Source: a virus
Length of the DNA stretch: 28,952 nt
IMG/VR virus record: IMGVR_UViG_3300025117_000200
Location: 1-28,952 of that record
Strand: one strand, 5' to 3'
Made by a program: the position numbers and the translations under genes. The notes under the pieces were generated by a model. That model saw only the letters and a list, made by a program, of their open reading frames with translations, made no database searches and had not been told where the DNA came from. Each line of letters opens with the position of its first letter. The first letter of the stretch is position 1. Below, in pieces: positions 17,788 through 27,626 of this stretch.

Positions 17788-18580
17788 TACAAAAATACAA
17801 TGGGCGGACAAGGTTTGGAATCCGGTAACTGGCTGTACGCCGGTCAGTCTTGGTTGTCAGAATTGTTACGCCAAGAGATTTGCCTGTCGTTTGCGGGAAA
17901 TGGGGACTTATCCTGATGATAGCAGACATCCCTTTGATATTAGAATTTGGCCTGATAGATTTGAACAGCCTTTGCGCTGGAAAAAACCTTGCCGGATTTT
18001 CGTTTGCAGCATGGGCGACTTATTCCACGAACAAATAAATATGCGTGGGAAAGAGATAGAAGATATTTTCAGAATAATGAGTTGCTGTGAACACACCTTT
18101 TTATTGCTAACCAAGCGGCCAGAAAGAATGGGCATTTCCCTCAAGTATTTTTACGACAATAATTTTGCCGAGCAAATGGATAATGTCTGGCTTGGAGTAT
18201 CCTGCGAAAATCAGGAATGGGCAGAAAAGCGGATACCGAAATTGCTGGACATTCCCGCCGCTATTCACTGGTTGTCGCTGGAGCCGTTATTAGGATCGAT
18301 GAGCCTGTTTAACGAGAAAAGGGATTGGCTTACGCCACTTGGCAGACCGGGGGCAAAGCCAGTTTGTCCCGGTATTGATTTTGTGGTTATCGGTTGCGAA
18401 TCCGGCCCCAACCGTAGGCCCTGCAAAATCGAATGGGTGCGGGATATAGTGCGTCAGTGCCAAGCAGCTGATGTAAGTTTATTTATAAAACAGCTTTCGC
18501 TAAATGGCAAAGTGTCGCATAACCTCGCAGAATGGCCGGAAGATTTACGCATACGACAATATCCAGAGGCTCCCACGTAG
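17780..18580 (+). CDS. Phage Gp37/Gp68-like DUF5131 protein
   Basis: 266 aa. The N-terminal signature IQWADKVWNPVTGCTPVSLGCQNCYAKRFACRL holds Cys19, Cys26 and Cys29 (C-X6-C-X2-C), the family hallmark resembling a radical-SAM-type cluster motif. Later motifs are FVCSMGDLFHE, LLTKRPERM, WLGVSCENQEWAEKRIPKLLDIPA, WLSLEPLLGSM, IDFVVIGCESGPNRRPC and FIKQL, all typical of DUF5131 from phages and prophages. The reaction is not known to me. Starts at ATG 17780, overlapping the previous stop, with only a weak GGA ribosome site. Confidence 0.9.
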   Translation: MANTKIQWADKVWNPVTGCTPVSLGCQNCYAKRFACRLREMGTYPDDSRHPFDIRIWPDRFEQPLRWKKPCRIFVCSMGDLFHEQINMRGKEIEDIFRIMSCCEHTFLLLTKRPERMGISLKYFYDNNFAEQMDNVWLGVSCENQEWAEKRIPKLLDIPAAIHWLSLEPLLGSMSLFNEKRDWLTPLGRPGAKPVCPGIDFVVIGCESGPNRRPCKIEWVRDIVRQCQAADVSLFIKQLSLNGKVSHNLAEWPEDLRIRQYPEAPT

Positions 18581-18600
18581 TCCCTTTTCGGAGACCAGAA

Positions 18601-19095
18601 TTGATAATAATAGAATATGCTGTGCATCTATTCAGCGAATCTAACCGGAGGGACCACTGGACCGTGAAGGCCAAACGTGTCAAGGCGCAGCGGATGCGGG
18701 CCTGGGCTGAAGTGCTGGAGGCCAGGGCCAGACTCAAGAAATCAGACCCGTTGAAAAACTATGCGGGAACTGTTACGGTTAGACTTACCAGAATTGCACC
18801 ACGGATGCTTGATGCACACGACAATCTCTGTTCCAGTCTCAAGGCCATTGTTGACGGTATCGCCGATGCCTGGGGGGTAAAGGATAATTCAGGTCTGGTA
18901 GGTTGGGAATACTCGCAGGAAAAAAGCAAAGCTAGACATTATGCCGTGCGCATCGAAATAAGCGAATATGTCCCGCCGTGGGAACGGGAAGAAGCTATGT
19001 ACAAATCTTCTTATCGAACATCGGCAAAAACGATAATAAGGCAAAGGAATGTGAATCAAACGGGTGATGAGGAGCCGGATGCAGATACGACCTGA
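18601..19095 (+). CDS. RusA-like Holliday junction resolvase
   Basis: 164 aa from TTG 18601, which has GGAG 7 bases upstream and lies 20 bases after the previous stop. The open frame extends to an ATG at 18532 but without a ribosome site and overlapping DUF5131. The pattern IIIEYAVHLFSESNRRDHWTVKAKRVKAQ, then RMLDAHDNLCSSLKAIVDGIADAWGVKDNSGLVGWEY and VRIEI, fits RusA-type nucleases. The conserved Asp in DAHDN, DG and KDN would bind metal. It resolves branched intermediates made by exonuclease/RecT recombination or replication, before packaging. Domain length and spacing are normal for the family. Confidence 0.83.
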   Translation: MIIIEYAVHLFSESNRRDHWTVKAKRVKAQRMRAWAEVLEARARLKKSDPLKNYAGTVTVRLTRIAPRMLDAHDNLCSSLKAIVDGIADAWGVKDNSGLVGWEYSQEKSKARHYAVRIEISEYVPPWEREEAMYKSSYRTSAKTIIRQRNVNQTGDEEPDADTT

Positions 19096-19246
19096 ACAGT
19101 ACAAATATGTTGGCAGTTGGCTTTTCAAACGGAAAGGCAAATCCTGTCAGATAATCAAGAAATCGAGGGATTTGGCTTTGGTGGAATTTGAAGATAAACT
19201 GAGAATTGTTTTGCCAATAAGAGAGTTGAAAGAAATTAAGGGTTGA
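19079..19246 (+). CDS. 55-aa protein of unknown function
   Basis: ATG 19079 with GGAG 4 bases upstream, overlapping the RusA end by 17 bases. MQIRPEQYKYVGSWLFKRKGKSCQIIKKSRDLALVEFEDKLRIVLPIRELKEIKG is basic and beta-rich, with alternating strands resembling a small SH3-like barrel. No catalytic residue stands out. It may be a DNA-binding accessory protein. Confidence 0.58.
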   Translation: MQIRPEQYKYVGSWLFKRKGKSCQIIKKSRDLALVEFEDKLRIVLPIRELKEIKG

Positions 19247-19271
19247 CTTCTTTTCGCCAAAGGAGTAAGTG

Positions 19272-19460
19272 GTGGTCGTCAAAAACATTCCGCGAGATAT
19301 TGAGTATAGGCTGGCAAAAGCTAGGGCATACAAGAGAAATTATCACGGCCAATTTCTTCCTGACCGCTTCTTCGGACCGCAGGATAGATTTACTGCTCAG
19401 GATACAAATACAGGCATAGCCCGACAGTCGAAATACAAATCTAATAATCAGTGGGAATAA
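19272..19460 (+). CDS. 62-aa basic protein of unknown function
   Basis: Probable GTG start at 19272 (AAAGGAG, 7 bases); GTG at 19269 is also in frame. The region IPRDIEYRLAKARAYKRNYHGQFLPDRFFGPQDRFTAQD is strongly basic and aromatic. It is the last rightward gene. The operon then meets the leftward terminator at 19459-19492, and no plus-strand terminator is seen. No family is recognised. Confidence 0.55.
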   Translation: MVVKNIPRDIEYRLAKARAYKRNYHGQFLPDRFFGPQDRFTAQDTNTGIARQSKYKSNNQWE

Positions 19461-19492
19461 AAACCCGGCTGCCTGCAAAAGAGACAGCCGGG
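19459..19492 (-). terminator. Rho-independent terminator of the leftward virion operon
   Basis: CCCGGCTG (19464-19471) and CAGCCGGG (19485-19492) form a perfect 8-bp GC-rich stem with a 13-base loop. Read on the minus strand, the stem is followed directly by TTTTTATT (19463 downward). It lies 22 bases past the stop of the 1909-aa gene and separates converging transcripts. Confidence 0.82.
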
Positions 19493-19514
19493 CGAGAGAG
19501 AAGAAAGAAGGCTA

Positions 19515-22500
19515 TTAAGGTCTCAATAATTCTTCTTCTTTTTTCCTGGCTTGTTTCACTTTCTCAGTATCTAGTTCTTTCGCAGATTTGCTCGGTACAT
19601 ATCTTGCTGCCGGTTGAGTTACAGCGCCTTTCTTCTGCCGAGCTTTGGCTTTGAGCGATTCTAGGGCTTGCTTGTTTAATCGTGCTTCTTGGTGCATGGA
19701 ATCTTCTATTTGTTTGGATTTAGTTGGGGTAAGTGTTTCCTTAGCGGCCTTGATTATCGCTTGACCATAGAGTTCTTTATACTTGTAGTCCAAGGCAATT
19801 ATCTTTTCCCAGTCCTCATAAGGCATGGAATCTGCAAATCTGAGTTTCTTGGAATCGGGCATTTGACCTAGGGGAGATGTTCGTTGCATGGCGGTCAGTA
19901 TAGCTTGTTTGGTGTTCTGCAAATCTTCCATAGTTTTGATCTTGGTCATGGTTGCCGATAGAAACTTAGCGGCGGTATCTATTTCGCCCAGCATTATATT
20001 CCGCTGTGCCATTTCAAAAGGTAAAGTATTCTCTCCGCGTTTTCGCCACTGACCCATGAAGACAGTTTCCAATGCTTGACCTAGTTCGCTTGCAGTCCCT
20101 TCCTGTTCTTTTACCCATTCGGCAGCTTTATTTCTGGCAGCGAAATAGTCATTGGCCATATCATTTGGATACATACCCAAATACTTTTTGCCTATTTTAT
20201 CCAAGGTTGTTGTCAGTTGGCGATAAGGTACAATCTGCCTTTTGAGCAGTTGATTCAAAGCCGTAGGCGTGAGTTTCGGAGTTTTGACTATATCTGCCCC
20301 GGTACTGACTATATCAAAAGCCGTTCTGCCGGATACACCCATAGCAAAATCAAGTCCTCCATAGACCCATATACCTACAAGGTTGACGCCTACGCCCCGT
20401 TTGAAGTCATTGACAATTCGCCAAGAGATTTCCTTGAGATTGCGATTGTCTTTTTGCGTCAATGCATAAATGACCGATTTATCTCTATCGTTCAGATAAT
20501 CCATCGTAGCCGTGTATATCTCGCCAACCAAGGCTTGCGTAACTATGAATTGTGCCAAACGAGACACATCGCCCGTTTTGACTGTGTACTTCACAGCATC
20601 GCGCCATATATGGTACATATTCTCAATGGAGAATGTTCGATATTGCAATACGCTTTGCCAGGCAGGATGCCGTGCCCACCAACCGGGATTAGTATCCAGA
20701 TTTCTTGGGAAAGACCTGTTCCTGACTGTCCGATATATTGCTTCTTCGAGGACTTCCGGGGCCAGAGGTTTGCCGCTAGCGACTTCGTTGGCCCAGTATT
20801 CGACAAATTCTTTATCGCCTAAGACTTTCAACCGTTCCATTAACGCCGTCTTGCTTTTACCCAAAGGATACCGCCAAATGCCATTTAGGAAACTTACAAT
20901 TCTGTTTTCAACTGCGGGATATTCGGCTAAGGCTTGAATATCTTTTAAAATTTGTGATTTAGCGGCTTTGGCGATCCGGTATTCTGTACGGCTTTGCGTC
21001 CAAGCAACGATGCGACCACCTAAAGTCGTAGCAATCTTTTCTTGGCTTATACCCTGTAGCATCGAGGATTCGCCGGTAAATATAGCCCCAGATTTGAATA
21101 GATATTCTTTTTCTGCTTTGGAAACATGCAGGGTGCGCAAAAGAGTAGATAGGTCCCCAACTGTAGAAGCCTTGGCAAAACCGTCCATCCAGTTCTGTAA
21201 TTGTCCAGGAAAAGAAAAGGCATATTTAGAAATAAACTGGTATCGTCTTAATTCTGAAGATAATCTTTGCGAGGGGCTGCTAGTGTGAGCAAAAGCATCT
21301 TCGATATAAGATTGCACAAATTCTGCTTTTTCAGGACCATACTCACGGCGGATATTATTTATGTGCTCTTGCAAGACAGGAAAGGATTTTGCTCCACGTC
21401 CTGGTCCCCAAACTCTCATCGCTTCTACAGCCATCCAGTTTCTGCGTAGTAAGCCAGGCAGCCATACTTCAGGATCGAATTCGAGATACTTATCTTGCCA
21501 GAAATCTGGCATCTCCAGACGGATACCTTCCAGATATTTGTTGCTAGTTCTTAAGGAATGTTGCCGCCAACTTTTTAGCGCTGCCATTACATCTTCGGGT
21601 TCCCAGTTACCTTTACCTGTTTTTTGTGCTTCCCGCTGATAGGCTCTCTTGTCCTGCACAAATCCAGGCAAATAATCCTCTGCTAATCCTTGGCCTGATT
21701 TATCCCAATGCTGGGCTATTCTTAGCAGGTCAGCCGCTATTTCGGGATCAGATATACCATTTTTTACGAGTCGTTTGAACCATCTTACGCCTTCAGGATT
21801 GAGCATTTCTGGTACTGGTTTGCCTGAGCCGGCAACAGGTAATTCCCTTCCAGCTACGGGCCTAGTCATTCCTACTTTATTCGCATCAATGAAGATGCGG
21901 TCTAGTATTCTGCGGAAAGATTTCGATATGGCTTTTATATTTTGAGGCGCATTTTTGGCTGAATCCAGATGATTAAGAAATTTGCCAAGAATTACCCGTT
22001 CATCTTTTGATAAATCTTTGTATAACTTCCTGCTGTTCCAAAGGTCAGCATTGCTTTGTTTGTATGTTCGATGTGTTATCTTCGTTGCATTTATGCCGAT
22101 GATCTTGCCTGATGGACCAAGACTTTCCACATAGACTCGCCATTTATGAACCATTCTTCTAAGGACTTCCATTGTATCGGCAGAAACTTGGCCCGTATCG
22201 CTTACTAATTCGTCTGTTCTTGTTTTAAGGTGGCTTAATAGTTTATCGAACAGAATCGTGCTGCCGGGCGCAAACCCTCTGTCAAGTTTCTGCCGGGCCA
22301 CAGTATTCTTTACTGACGCCCCTTGGACAACCAGATATGGGCCGCTTTTATCATGGAAGGCTTCACCAAGATAGACCATGGTTTTGCCTTCACCGCTGAT
22401 GGCTGGTGCGTCATATTCGATGCCAAGACTTTTGGCTATCTTATTCAATGCTTCAGTATTTTTGGGATTAGGTTTATCTCCGATAATGAAATCGCCTTCA

Positions 22501-25244
22501 AGTGATATGGCTTTCGGCTTAACCTCTTGTGCCTTCAGAAGTGCTAGAGCTTCTTTTGCCGTCGGGCTAGGCGCTTCCGCCTGTGCAACTCCAAATAAGC
22601 CTCCTTCTGTCGGCGTTCCAATTCCCTCAGTGGTTTCAGTCGGGACACGTAGCTCAACAGTTCCAGGCTCCGCTCCGGTGTTAACGTAGTTCCTGAATTC
22701 CTTGAAGAATCGTTCTCGGATGACATTTATATCACCTCCATTGACTAGTTCACCTGCGTATTTATTCAGCAGGTCGTTGAATGGGCCAGTATAATGAGCC
22801 ATCTGGTCGATGTAGAATTTCATTATGTCGGCCTGTTTCGCCAAGCCCTTGGATTGCTCTACATCAATTATATTTCCGCCTCTCGCTAATAGATCAGCTC
22901 TACCCTTTTTGATTACTTCACCAAAGGCATTGGCTTGTTTGCCTACTTCGCGCTGCAACCAAGTAAGAAGTCTTGCTTTCTCATCTAAAGCTAGAACTGT
23001 TTCTTCTTCCTTACCCCACAAAATTATCTCTGTCTTAGTTATTTTGCCAGCAGTTTTAGCCAACTTGATAACGTTTGCCACCTCATCATCGCTCAGTTTA
23101 TGTTTGGTTCTGCCCTGTTTGCTGAGATATTCTTTGTAGATTTGCGTCTGAACCGGTCCTTTGGGTACTAATTCACCTATCATTACACCTACCGATTCAG
23201 GTATTTCGCCTTGCTGATAGCCTTCATAAAGATTTTGCTCTAAACTTGCTAGGGCCATGCCTTTTCTAGTATGCCCCTCGCTTATGTCAAGATTTTGTTC
23301 CTTGACACGTTCCAAGGTCATCCCAGCTTCACGGTATAACTTGGCAGCATCACTGGCTTCTCCTTGGCCCTGTCTTATGTTTATCTCTGCCCCTATCAAC
23401 TTGGCCTCAATAGCGTTGGCGGCCTTATGAGGTATGACTACCATAGGATCGTCATCACCACGGAATAGGCGTTCATTTACCCGCCTGTGCCCGTTGATAA
23501 CTACCCAAGTTTTGGTATTCCGGTCGAACCATATATCTATATGGCCTTCCCAGTCTTTATTCCATTTACCCCGTATCCGTGGCGGATTCCGTTTGTACTG
23601 CATCTGTTGGGGCCGCAGTTCCATCTGGCTGGGCCGGAGCATAAAGGGTGCAGTCTCGGCTTGTGCGGTTATTCTTTCGACCTGTTCTATCTTCGGCGGT
23701 TCGGCGGCAGCTTGGACTTCGGCATTGGGTTGTTGGCGAATCGGCGTCTCAATAGGTGGAGCAAGTTCGGCTGGGGCCGCTAGCTGGGCCCGTGGCGCGA
23801 CTTCGGGGGCAATTCGGTGCTGTGGGACCACTTCCGGCTTTGCCTCGATTGTGGGGGCAACTGGGGGCTTCTGGGCCATTCTCTCCTGCAAAGCCTTCAT
23901 TTTCAGGTCAACTTGCTTGGTGTTTATTTCGCCACGTTCAAAAGCCTCTATAATTGTATCCGCCGTCTCAACCGTAGGCTTTTTTGGCTTGAAGTTCTCA
24001 ATCATTTCCTGCAAGCGAAGGTCGGGCAACATTGGTTCTTCGCCCACAATTTTCATCAGACTTTGCACTTGGCGCATGTTCAAATCGCCAGCATCGAAAG
24101 CCTTTTCGATTAGTTTTACTTTACCCTGTGCCCGATTAGCCACATAATCGTAATAGCCGCGCATGTAAGCCGGGTCATTCTTGACTTCTTTCAAAACGGT
24201 TTTTGCAGTTGTTGATAGTTGTTCTGCTATCATCTGATATGCTTGTGGGTCAATTCTTTTAAGCTCACCCAAGGCTCTTGCGCCAGTAGGATGCAATATC
24301 CGCAAGGCATAAGGTATGCCGGCAAATAGACCGCCGAAAGCGGCTTGCTCTCGACCAACCTTCTTCACCGTTTCAGGAGTCGCACCCGGTGTGAGGGCTT
24401 CGGCTGCCATCGCCGGGCCTGCAAAAGCAGCAGCAGTTTTAGGTATCGAGAGCGGTCCTCCGCCGGTCTTTGATAGAAGTCCGCCAGTTAAAGCACTAGC
24501 GCCTATCCCTCTTACCGTTTCCCCAGATGACCATCTTTCGATTATGGCGTTCAAGAGGGTATGCGATCCAAATAATTCAGCATTGGCCCCGAATCTGGCA
24601 AATTCGCCAGCTTTCCATACACGCAAAGTTATCCCCAAGGTTTTAAGCGCATGGAGTTCCGCCCAAAATTTTATGAGAGTTGACCCCTGGCTTACCGTTA
24701 TATTAAATAGTCCCTTCAAACTAAGGGCATTTTGATCATGGATTTTTTGTAGTGCAAGTTGATTTACAGGGTCATTTAAGTCCACATCCCCAGCCAAAGG
24801 CATCTTCTTGTGCAACATATCCATCAGCGGACCCAATACATATTGCCCAGTGGCTCCAGAACGCAGTGCTTCGGCAACTAGCAGATGTTCGCTACTCCCA
24901 TATTCGTTGGCTATCCTATCGCTTTCCGTTTCTAGGAATGAATTGAAATTCGTTTCGGCATCGGCCAGTTTTTCAAGCTGCTTTATCCCGTCGACTTGCT
25001 GCGGGATCGAGAGTATATTTTGTTGCCACAGTGGATATTTAGGCTGTTGCGCCCAGTCAAGTTGCTGGCCAATGCTCATTGGTCCGTTAGATGGTGAAAT
25101 TTCTTGGAGCTTAGCAATATCTTCGAAACTGGGTGGGGACTCCAATATGGTATCATCTTGCCCCCAAGTATCCGGCTTTGCGGATTCGGCAATAGTGGTA
25201 TTGCCTTGGCGCATTACCTCGTCATTTTCTCCCCATTGAGGCAT
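19515..25244 (-). CDS. Giant internal virion / ejection protein with ParB-like domain (gp16-like)
   Basis: 1909 aa, the largest gene, preceded by AAGGA, with its ATG overlapping the previous stop (TAATG). The N-terminal ~270 residues contain Ala/Gly-rich helices. A Pro/Ala-rich linker at about 465-520 is followed by a ParB-like nuclease/ATPase-binding pattern at about 560-700 (IDIWFDRNTKTWVVINGHRRVNERLF; KLIGAEINIRQGQGEASDAAKLYREAG). Membrane-like helices lie at about 1550-1650 (FIVTQALVGEIYTATMDYL, GVGVNLVGIWVYGGLDFAMGV). Size, position and last place in the gp13-14-15-16-like series point to a protein injected with the DNA, as T7 gp16. No transglycosylase motif is seen; the ParB-like part may act on DNA in the host. 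Confidence 0.8.
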   Translation of the reverse strand: MPQWGENDEVMRQGNTTIAESAKPDTWGQDDTILESPPSFEDIAKLQEISPSNGPMSIGQQLDWAQQPKYPLWQQNILSIPQQVDGIKQLEKLADAETNFNSFLETESDRIANEYGSSEHLLVAEALRSGATGQYVLGPLMDMLHKKMPLAGDVDLNDPVNQLALQKIHDQNALSLKGLFNITVSQGSTLIKFWAELHALKTLGITLRVWKAGEFARFGANAELFGSHTLLNAIIERWSSGETVRGIGASALTGGLLSKTGGGPLSIPKTAAAFAGPAMAAEALTPGATPETVKKVGREQAAFGGLFAGIPYALRILHPTGARALGELKRIDPQAYQMIAEQLSTTAKTVLKEVKNDPAYMRGYYDYVANRAQGKVKLIEKAFDAGDLNMRQVQSLMKIVGEEPMLPDLRLQEMIENFKPKKPTVETADTIIEAFERGEINTKQVDLKMKALQERMAQKPPVAPTIEAKPEVVPQHRIAPEVAPRAQLAAPAELAPPIETPIRQQPNAEVQAAAEPPKIEQVERITAQAETAPFMLRPSQMELRPQQMQYKRNPPRIRGKWNKDWEGHIDIWFDRNTKTWVVINGHRRVNERLFRGDDDPMVVIPHKAANAIEAKLIGAEINIRQGQGEASDAAKLYREAGMTLERVKEQNLDISEGHTRKGMALASLEQNLYEGYQQGEIPESVGVMIGELVPKGPVQTQIYKEYLSKQGRTKHKLSDDEVANVIKLAKTAGKITKTEIILWGKEEETVLALDEKARLLTWLQREVGKQANAFGEVIKKGRADLLARGGNIIDVEQSKGLAKQADIMKFYIDQMAHYTGPFNDLLNKYAGELVNGGDINVIRERFFKEFRNYVNTGAEPGTVELRVPTETTEGIGTPTEGGLFGVAQAEAPSPTAKEALALLKAQEVKPKAISLEGDFIIGDKPNPKNTEALNKIAKSLGIEYDAPAISGEGKTMVYLGEAFHDKSGPYLVVQGASVKNTVARQKLDRGFAPGSTILFDKLLSHLKTRTDELVSDTGQVSADTMEVLRRMVHKWRVYVESLGPSGKIIGINATKITHRTYKQSNADLWNSRKLYKDLSKDERVILGKFLNHLDSAKNAPQNIKAISKSFRRILDRIFIDANKVGMTRPVAGRELPVAGSGKPVPEMLNPEGVRWFKRLVKNGISDPEIAADLLRIAQHWDKSGQGLAEDYLPGFVQDKRAYQREAQKTGKGNWEPEDVMAALKSWRQHSLRTSNKYLEGIRLEMPDFWQDKYLEFDPEVWLPGLLRRNWMAVEAMRVWGPGRGAKSFPVLQEHINNIRREYGPEKAEFVQSYIEDAFAHTSSPSQRLSSELRRYQFISKYAFSFPGQLQNWMDGFAKASTVGDLSTLLRTLHVSKAEKEYLFKSGAIFTGESSMLQGISQEKIATTLGGRIVAWTQSRTEYRIAKAAKSQILKDIQALAEYPAVENRIVSFLNGIWRYPLGKSKTALMERLKVLGDKEFVEYWANEVASGKPLAPEVLEEAIYRTVRNRSFPRNLDTNPGWWARHPAWQSVLQYRTFSIENMYHIWRDAVKYTVKTGDVSRLAQFIVTQALVGEIYTATMDYLNDRDKSVIYALTQKDNRNLKEISWRIVNDFKRGVGVNLVGIWVYGGLDFAMGVSGRTAFDIVSTGADIVKTPKLTPTALNQLLKRQIVPYRQLTTTLDKIGKKYLGMYPNDMANDYFAARNKAAEWVKEQEGTASELGQALETVFMGQWRKRGENTLPFEMAQRNIMLGEIDTAAKFLSATMTKIKTMEDLQNTKQAILTAMQRTSPLGQMPDSKKLRFADSMPYEDWEKIIALDYKYKELYGQAIIKAAKETLTPTKSKQIEDSMHQEARLNKQALESLKAKARQKKGAVTQPAARYVPSKSAKELDTEKVKQARKKEEELLRP

Positions 25245-27073
25245 TACTTTTTCCTTCTCTTGGTTCCGTCAGTATGTATATATTCCGTGCCGGAAGGTAG
25301 TCGATTGTATTCTTCGGCAGTTTTTGGTTGTGGTAGATTGGGCCATCGTTTTTGAAGTTCTTGCAGCCAAGCGGCATCTATTTCGGCCTGAGTTGGAGGC
25401 AAACTTACAGTTCCTGGTATGCTCAAATCGCCAGAAGCTATCTTGCTATTGAAGGCCGTAATGTATCTACCTGCCATTTCATCAACCATCGGTCCCAATC
25501 TATCGACAGTCATATCGGCATTTTCACGCAAAAGTTTCATACCCTCGCGGCTAAAATCGTTCTGGTAGAAATAAGCCAAATTACGCATATCTAAAGCATT
25601 TTGGCGTTGTTCTGCGGAGGCGGTTTGTATAAAAGCATTGTAGGCATTTATATCCACGCCGCCGGAAGTGGTTAAAAACATATTGAGCAAATACTTCTCC
25701 GCATCTGCAAGCAAGGTCAACTGTGAACTGGCTAAATCCGTAGTTGCTCTTTCATCAATAGTTGTAAAAGCGGAATCGTCTATAAGCGGGACAGTACTTT
25801 CCAAAGAGCCAGCTTTATAGACATGAACTGTCTTGCCATCTTTCAGTACATCTAAACCGTAGAATGCTTCTCTCATCGCAATATCAAATTCCCACTTGCC
25901 CCTTCTACCTAATTTTACATCTATGGCAAAGTTGTTAAGCCAACTCCTAACGGATTCGTTGGTATCTATAGGTACAGGTTTAGCCATTGCCGCAGCCAAG
26001 GAGTTGAATTGACTTAATCGCTCATCGACAGGAAAAAGTACAAGTTCTTTTTGGGGAAGTCTATTGATAAAATCTAAGCCCCCTTTGACATCCCGTTTTC
26101 TTAGATAATCCATAAGTGTAGATTCGATTTCTTCTGCCCTTAGTCTTTTGTTTTCATTCTTGATTCCTATTTCAACGTTAAATCTGGCTATGGCAGCATT
26201 TATTCTTTGGCTATCGCCTTCAAAGCGTGTGTTTCTGTTTATTTCCTGAATGGCCTCTTTTTCGGTTAATTCCTCGCTGTCAACCGCCAATATCAAGGAT
26301 TGAACATAATCTTCATCGGCTTTTTGGTCTCTTTCGGTTTGTAATCTTTTATCTGTACTCTCCAATCCACCGAGAAAATTCTGGACCATTCGCTCGTTGA
26401 CGGCAGTTTTTTGCAAATCGCCCACAGCATAGGCATCTTGGACTACCATATCCGTATAAATACGAGCGCTTTCTAAATCAAACTTGCCTGTTTGTAAATT
26501 GTCTTCTATCGTTCCCAGTTCGGCCCAAACACCAGCCTCAGCCGCATTTTGAGCAATGGCTATTTGTCTCTGGTTTATCTGCAAGGATTCCTGGTTTTTG
26601 TGCAGTTCGCTATTGTCCAGCCATTCCTGTCGCAGGATTTGCGAAACGCCACTGAGATTATCTGAAACAATTTTGTCTCTTAGGCGATCATAATCCGCAG
26701 CCCAATCTGTTGCTATTTGGTTAAGCGGCTTTTTCTTAAACGCCGTAGGAATAGCTAAGCCTTTGGCATTTCGGAGCAAATTGCCTTGGGCATCTTCCTG
26801 ATATACAAAACCATCCCCATAATGATTGGCTACCCAAGAGTCATTTTTATATTGGAAGGCATTTGTGCCGGTACTCAGTTGAACGTTGGAGTGCCGCAAT
26901 TTGGTGCGGTCATCCTGCTCTTTGAGTTTTTGCATCAAATCAGCCAGGCCGCCGATAGCTTCTCCTGCTTGGGCCATAGCGCGGTATTCATCTGTGAACC
27001 AGCCCTGCGGTATCTCCGGGGCTATGGCTCTTTCAACGCCTACCTGTTTTTCCCAAACCGGAATTTGTGGCAC
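25244..27073 (-). CDS. Internal virion protein (gp15-like)
   Basis: 609 aa, starting at GTG 27073 with AGGA 6 bases upstream. Opening motif PQIPVWEKQVGVERAIAPEIPQG is typical of podoviral internal core proteins. The protein is nearly all helical and polar, without signal peptide, cysteines or enzyme motifs, as T7 gp15. The stop overlaps the ATG of the 1909-aa gene. In T7-like phages this protein forms part of the inner core and the trans-envelope DNA channel. The assignment is from order, length and composition plus the N-terminal pattern. Confidence 0.78.
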   Translation of the reverse strand: MPQIPVWEKQVGVERAIAPEIPQGWFTDEYRAMAQAGEAIGGLADLMQKLKEQDDRTKLRHSNVQLSTGTNAFQYKNDSWVANHYGDGFVYQEDAQGNLLRNAKGLAIPTAFKKKPLNQIATDWAADYDRLRDKIVSDNLSGVSQILRQEWLDNSELHKNQESLQINQRQIAIAQNAAEAGVWAELGTIEDNLQTGKFDLESARIYTDMVVQDAYAVGDLQKTAVNERMVQNFLGGLESTDKRLQTERDQKADEDYVQSLILAVDSEELTEKEAIQEINRNTRFEGDSQRINAAIARFNVEIGIKNENKRLRAEEIESTLMDYLRKRDVKGGLDFINRLPQKELVLFPVDERLSQFNSLAAAMAKPVPIDTNESVRSWLNNFAIDVKLGRRGKWEFDIAMREAFYGLDVLKDGKTVHVYKAGSLESTVPLIDDSAFTTIDERATTDLASSQLTLLADAEKYLLNMFLTTSGGVDINAYNAFIQTASAEQRQNALDMRNLAYFYQNDFSREGMKLLRENADMTVDRLGPMVDEMAGRYITAFNSKIASGDLSIPGTVSLPPTQAEIDAAWLQELQKRWPNLPQPKTAEEYNRLPSGTEYIHTDGTKRRKK

Positions 27074-27082
27074 AGTTTATCC

Positions 27083-27622
27083 TTATGGTTTCATTTGCTT
27101 ATATCTATAAAACACATCTGACCCGCCGGACAATAACGAACTGCCAGCCCCTATTAACCCAGCCTTGGCCGCGCTTCTGCCCTGCATCAAAGATAATCCT
27201 GCTTGGCTACGGTAATACCCAGCCCTCTGTTGCCCGCCCCAGCCAGTCATTAGAATATCCTGGCGAATCTTAGTGGCCGTATCCTGAAGTACCAGAAGGG
27301 GCGTCCCTGCCCCAGTTAAGCCTGCCTTGGCATATAAGGTTCGCTGGGTAGCCTTCAGACGCCGACCTTTTTCAGCTATAAGTCCAGCCTCATATCCGGC
27401 TGCCAATTCTTCCCGCCGAGCCTGCTGTTCGGCGATTTTGGCATTGTAGGCCATATTAGCCTTTTGCTGTTGACCAGAAGCGTAAGTACCATAGGCTGTA
27501 GTCGCTGTGCCTGCTGCCGCAGCTATAGCAACATCAACGCCAACGGCAAAACTTGCGGCGGCGGCTTGTGTGGCTGCCGACATACCAGCAGTTACTAAGG
27601 CGGTTCCAATTTCAAAAGGCAT
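27083..27622 (-). CDS. Internal virion protein (gp14-like)
   Basis: 179 aa; AAAGGTG lies 5 bases upstream. An Ala/Gly-rich membrane-prone N-terminus (about 5-45) precedes a coiled-coil middle (QQQKANMAYNAKIAEQQARREELAAGYEAG). The conserved pattern RRLKATQRTLYAKAGLTGAGTPLLVLQDTA and YYRSQAGLSLMQGRSA is characteristic of podoviral gp14-like core proteins, which insert into the outer envelope during DNA entry. Directly upstream of the gp15-like gene. Confidence 0.84.
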   Translation of the reverse strand: MPFEIGTALVTAGMSAATQAAAASFAVGVDVAIAAAAGTATTAYGTYASGQQQKANMAYNAKIAEQQARREELAAGYEAGLIAEKGRRLKATQRTLYAKAGLTGAGTPLLVLQDTATKIRQDILMTGWGGQQRAGYYRSQAGLSLMQGRSAAKAGLIGAGSSLLSGGSDVFYRYKQMKP

Positions 27623-27626
27623 AGTT

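Noticed and set aside
19689-24946. Many plus-strand ORFs opposite the 1909-aa gene
   Set aside because: Overlapping shadows of one long continuous minus-strand gene.
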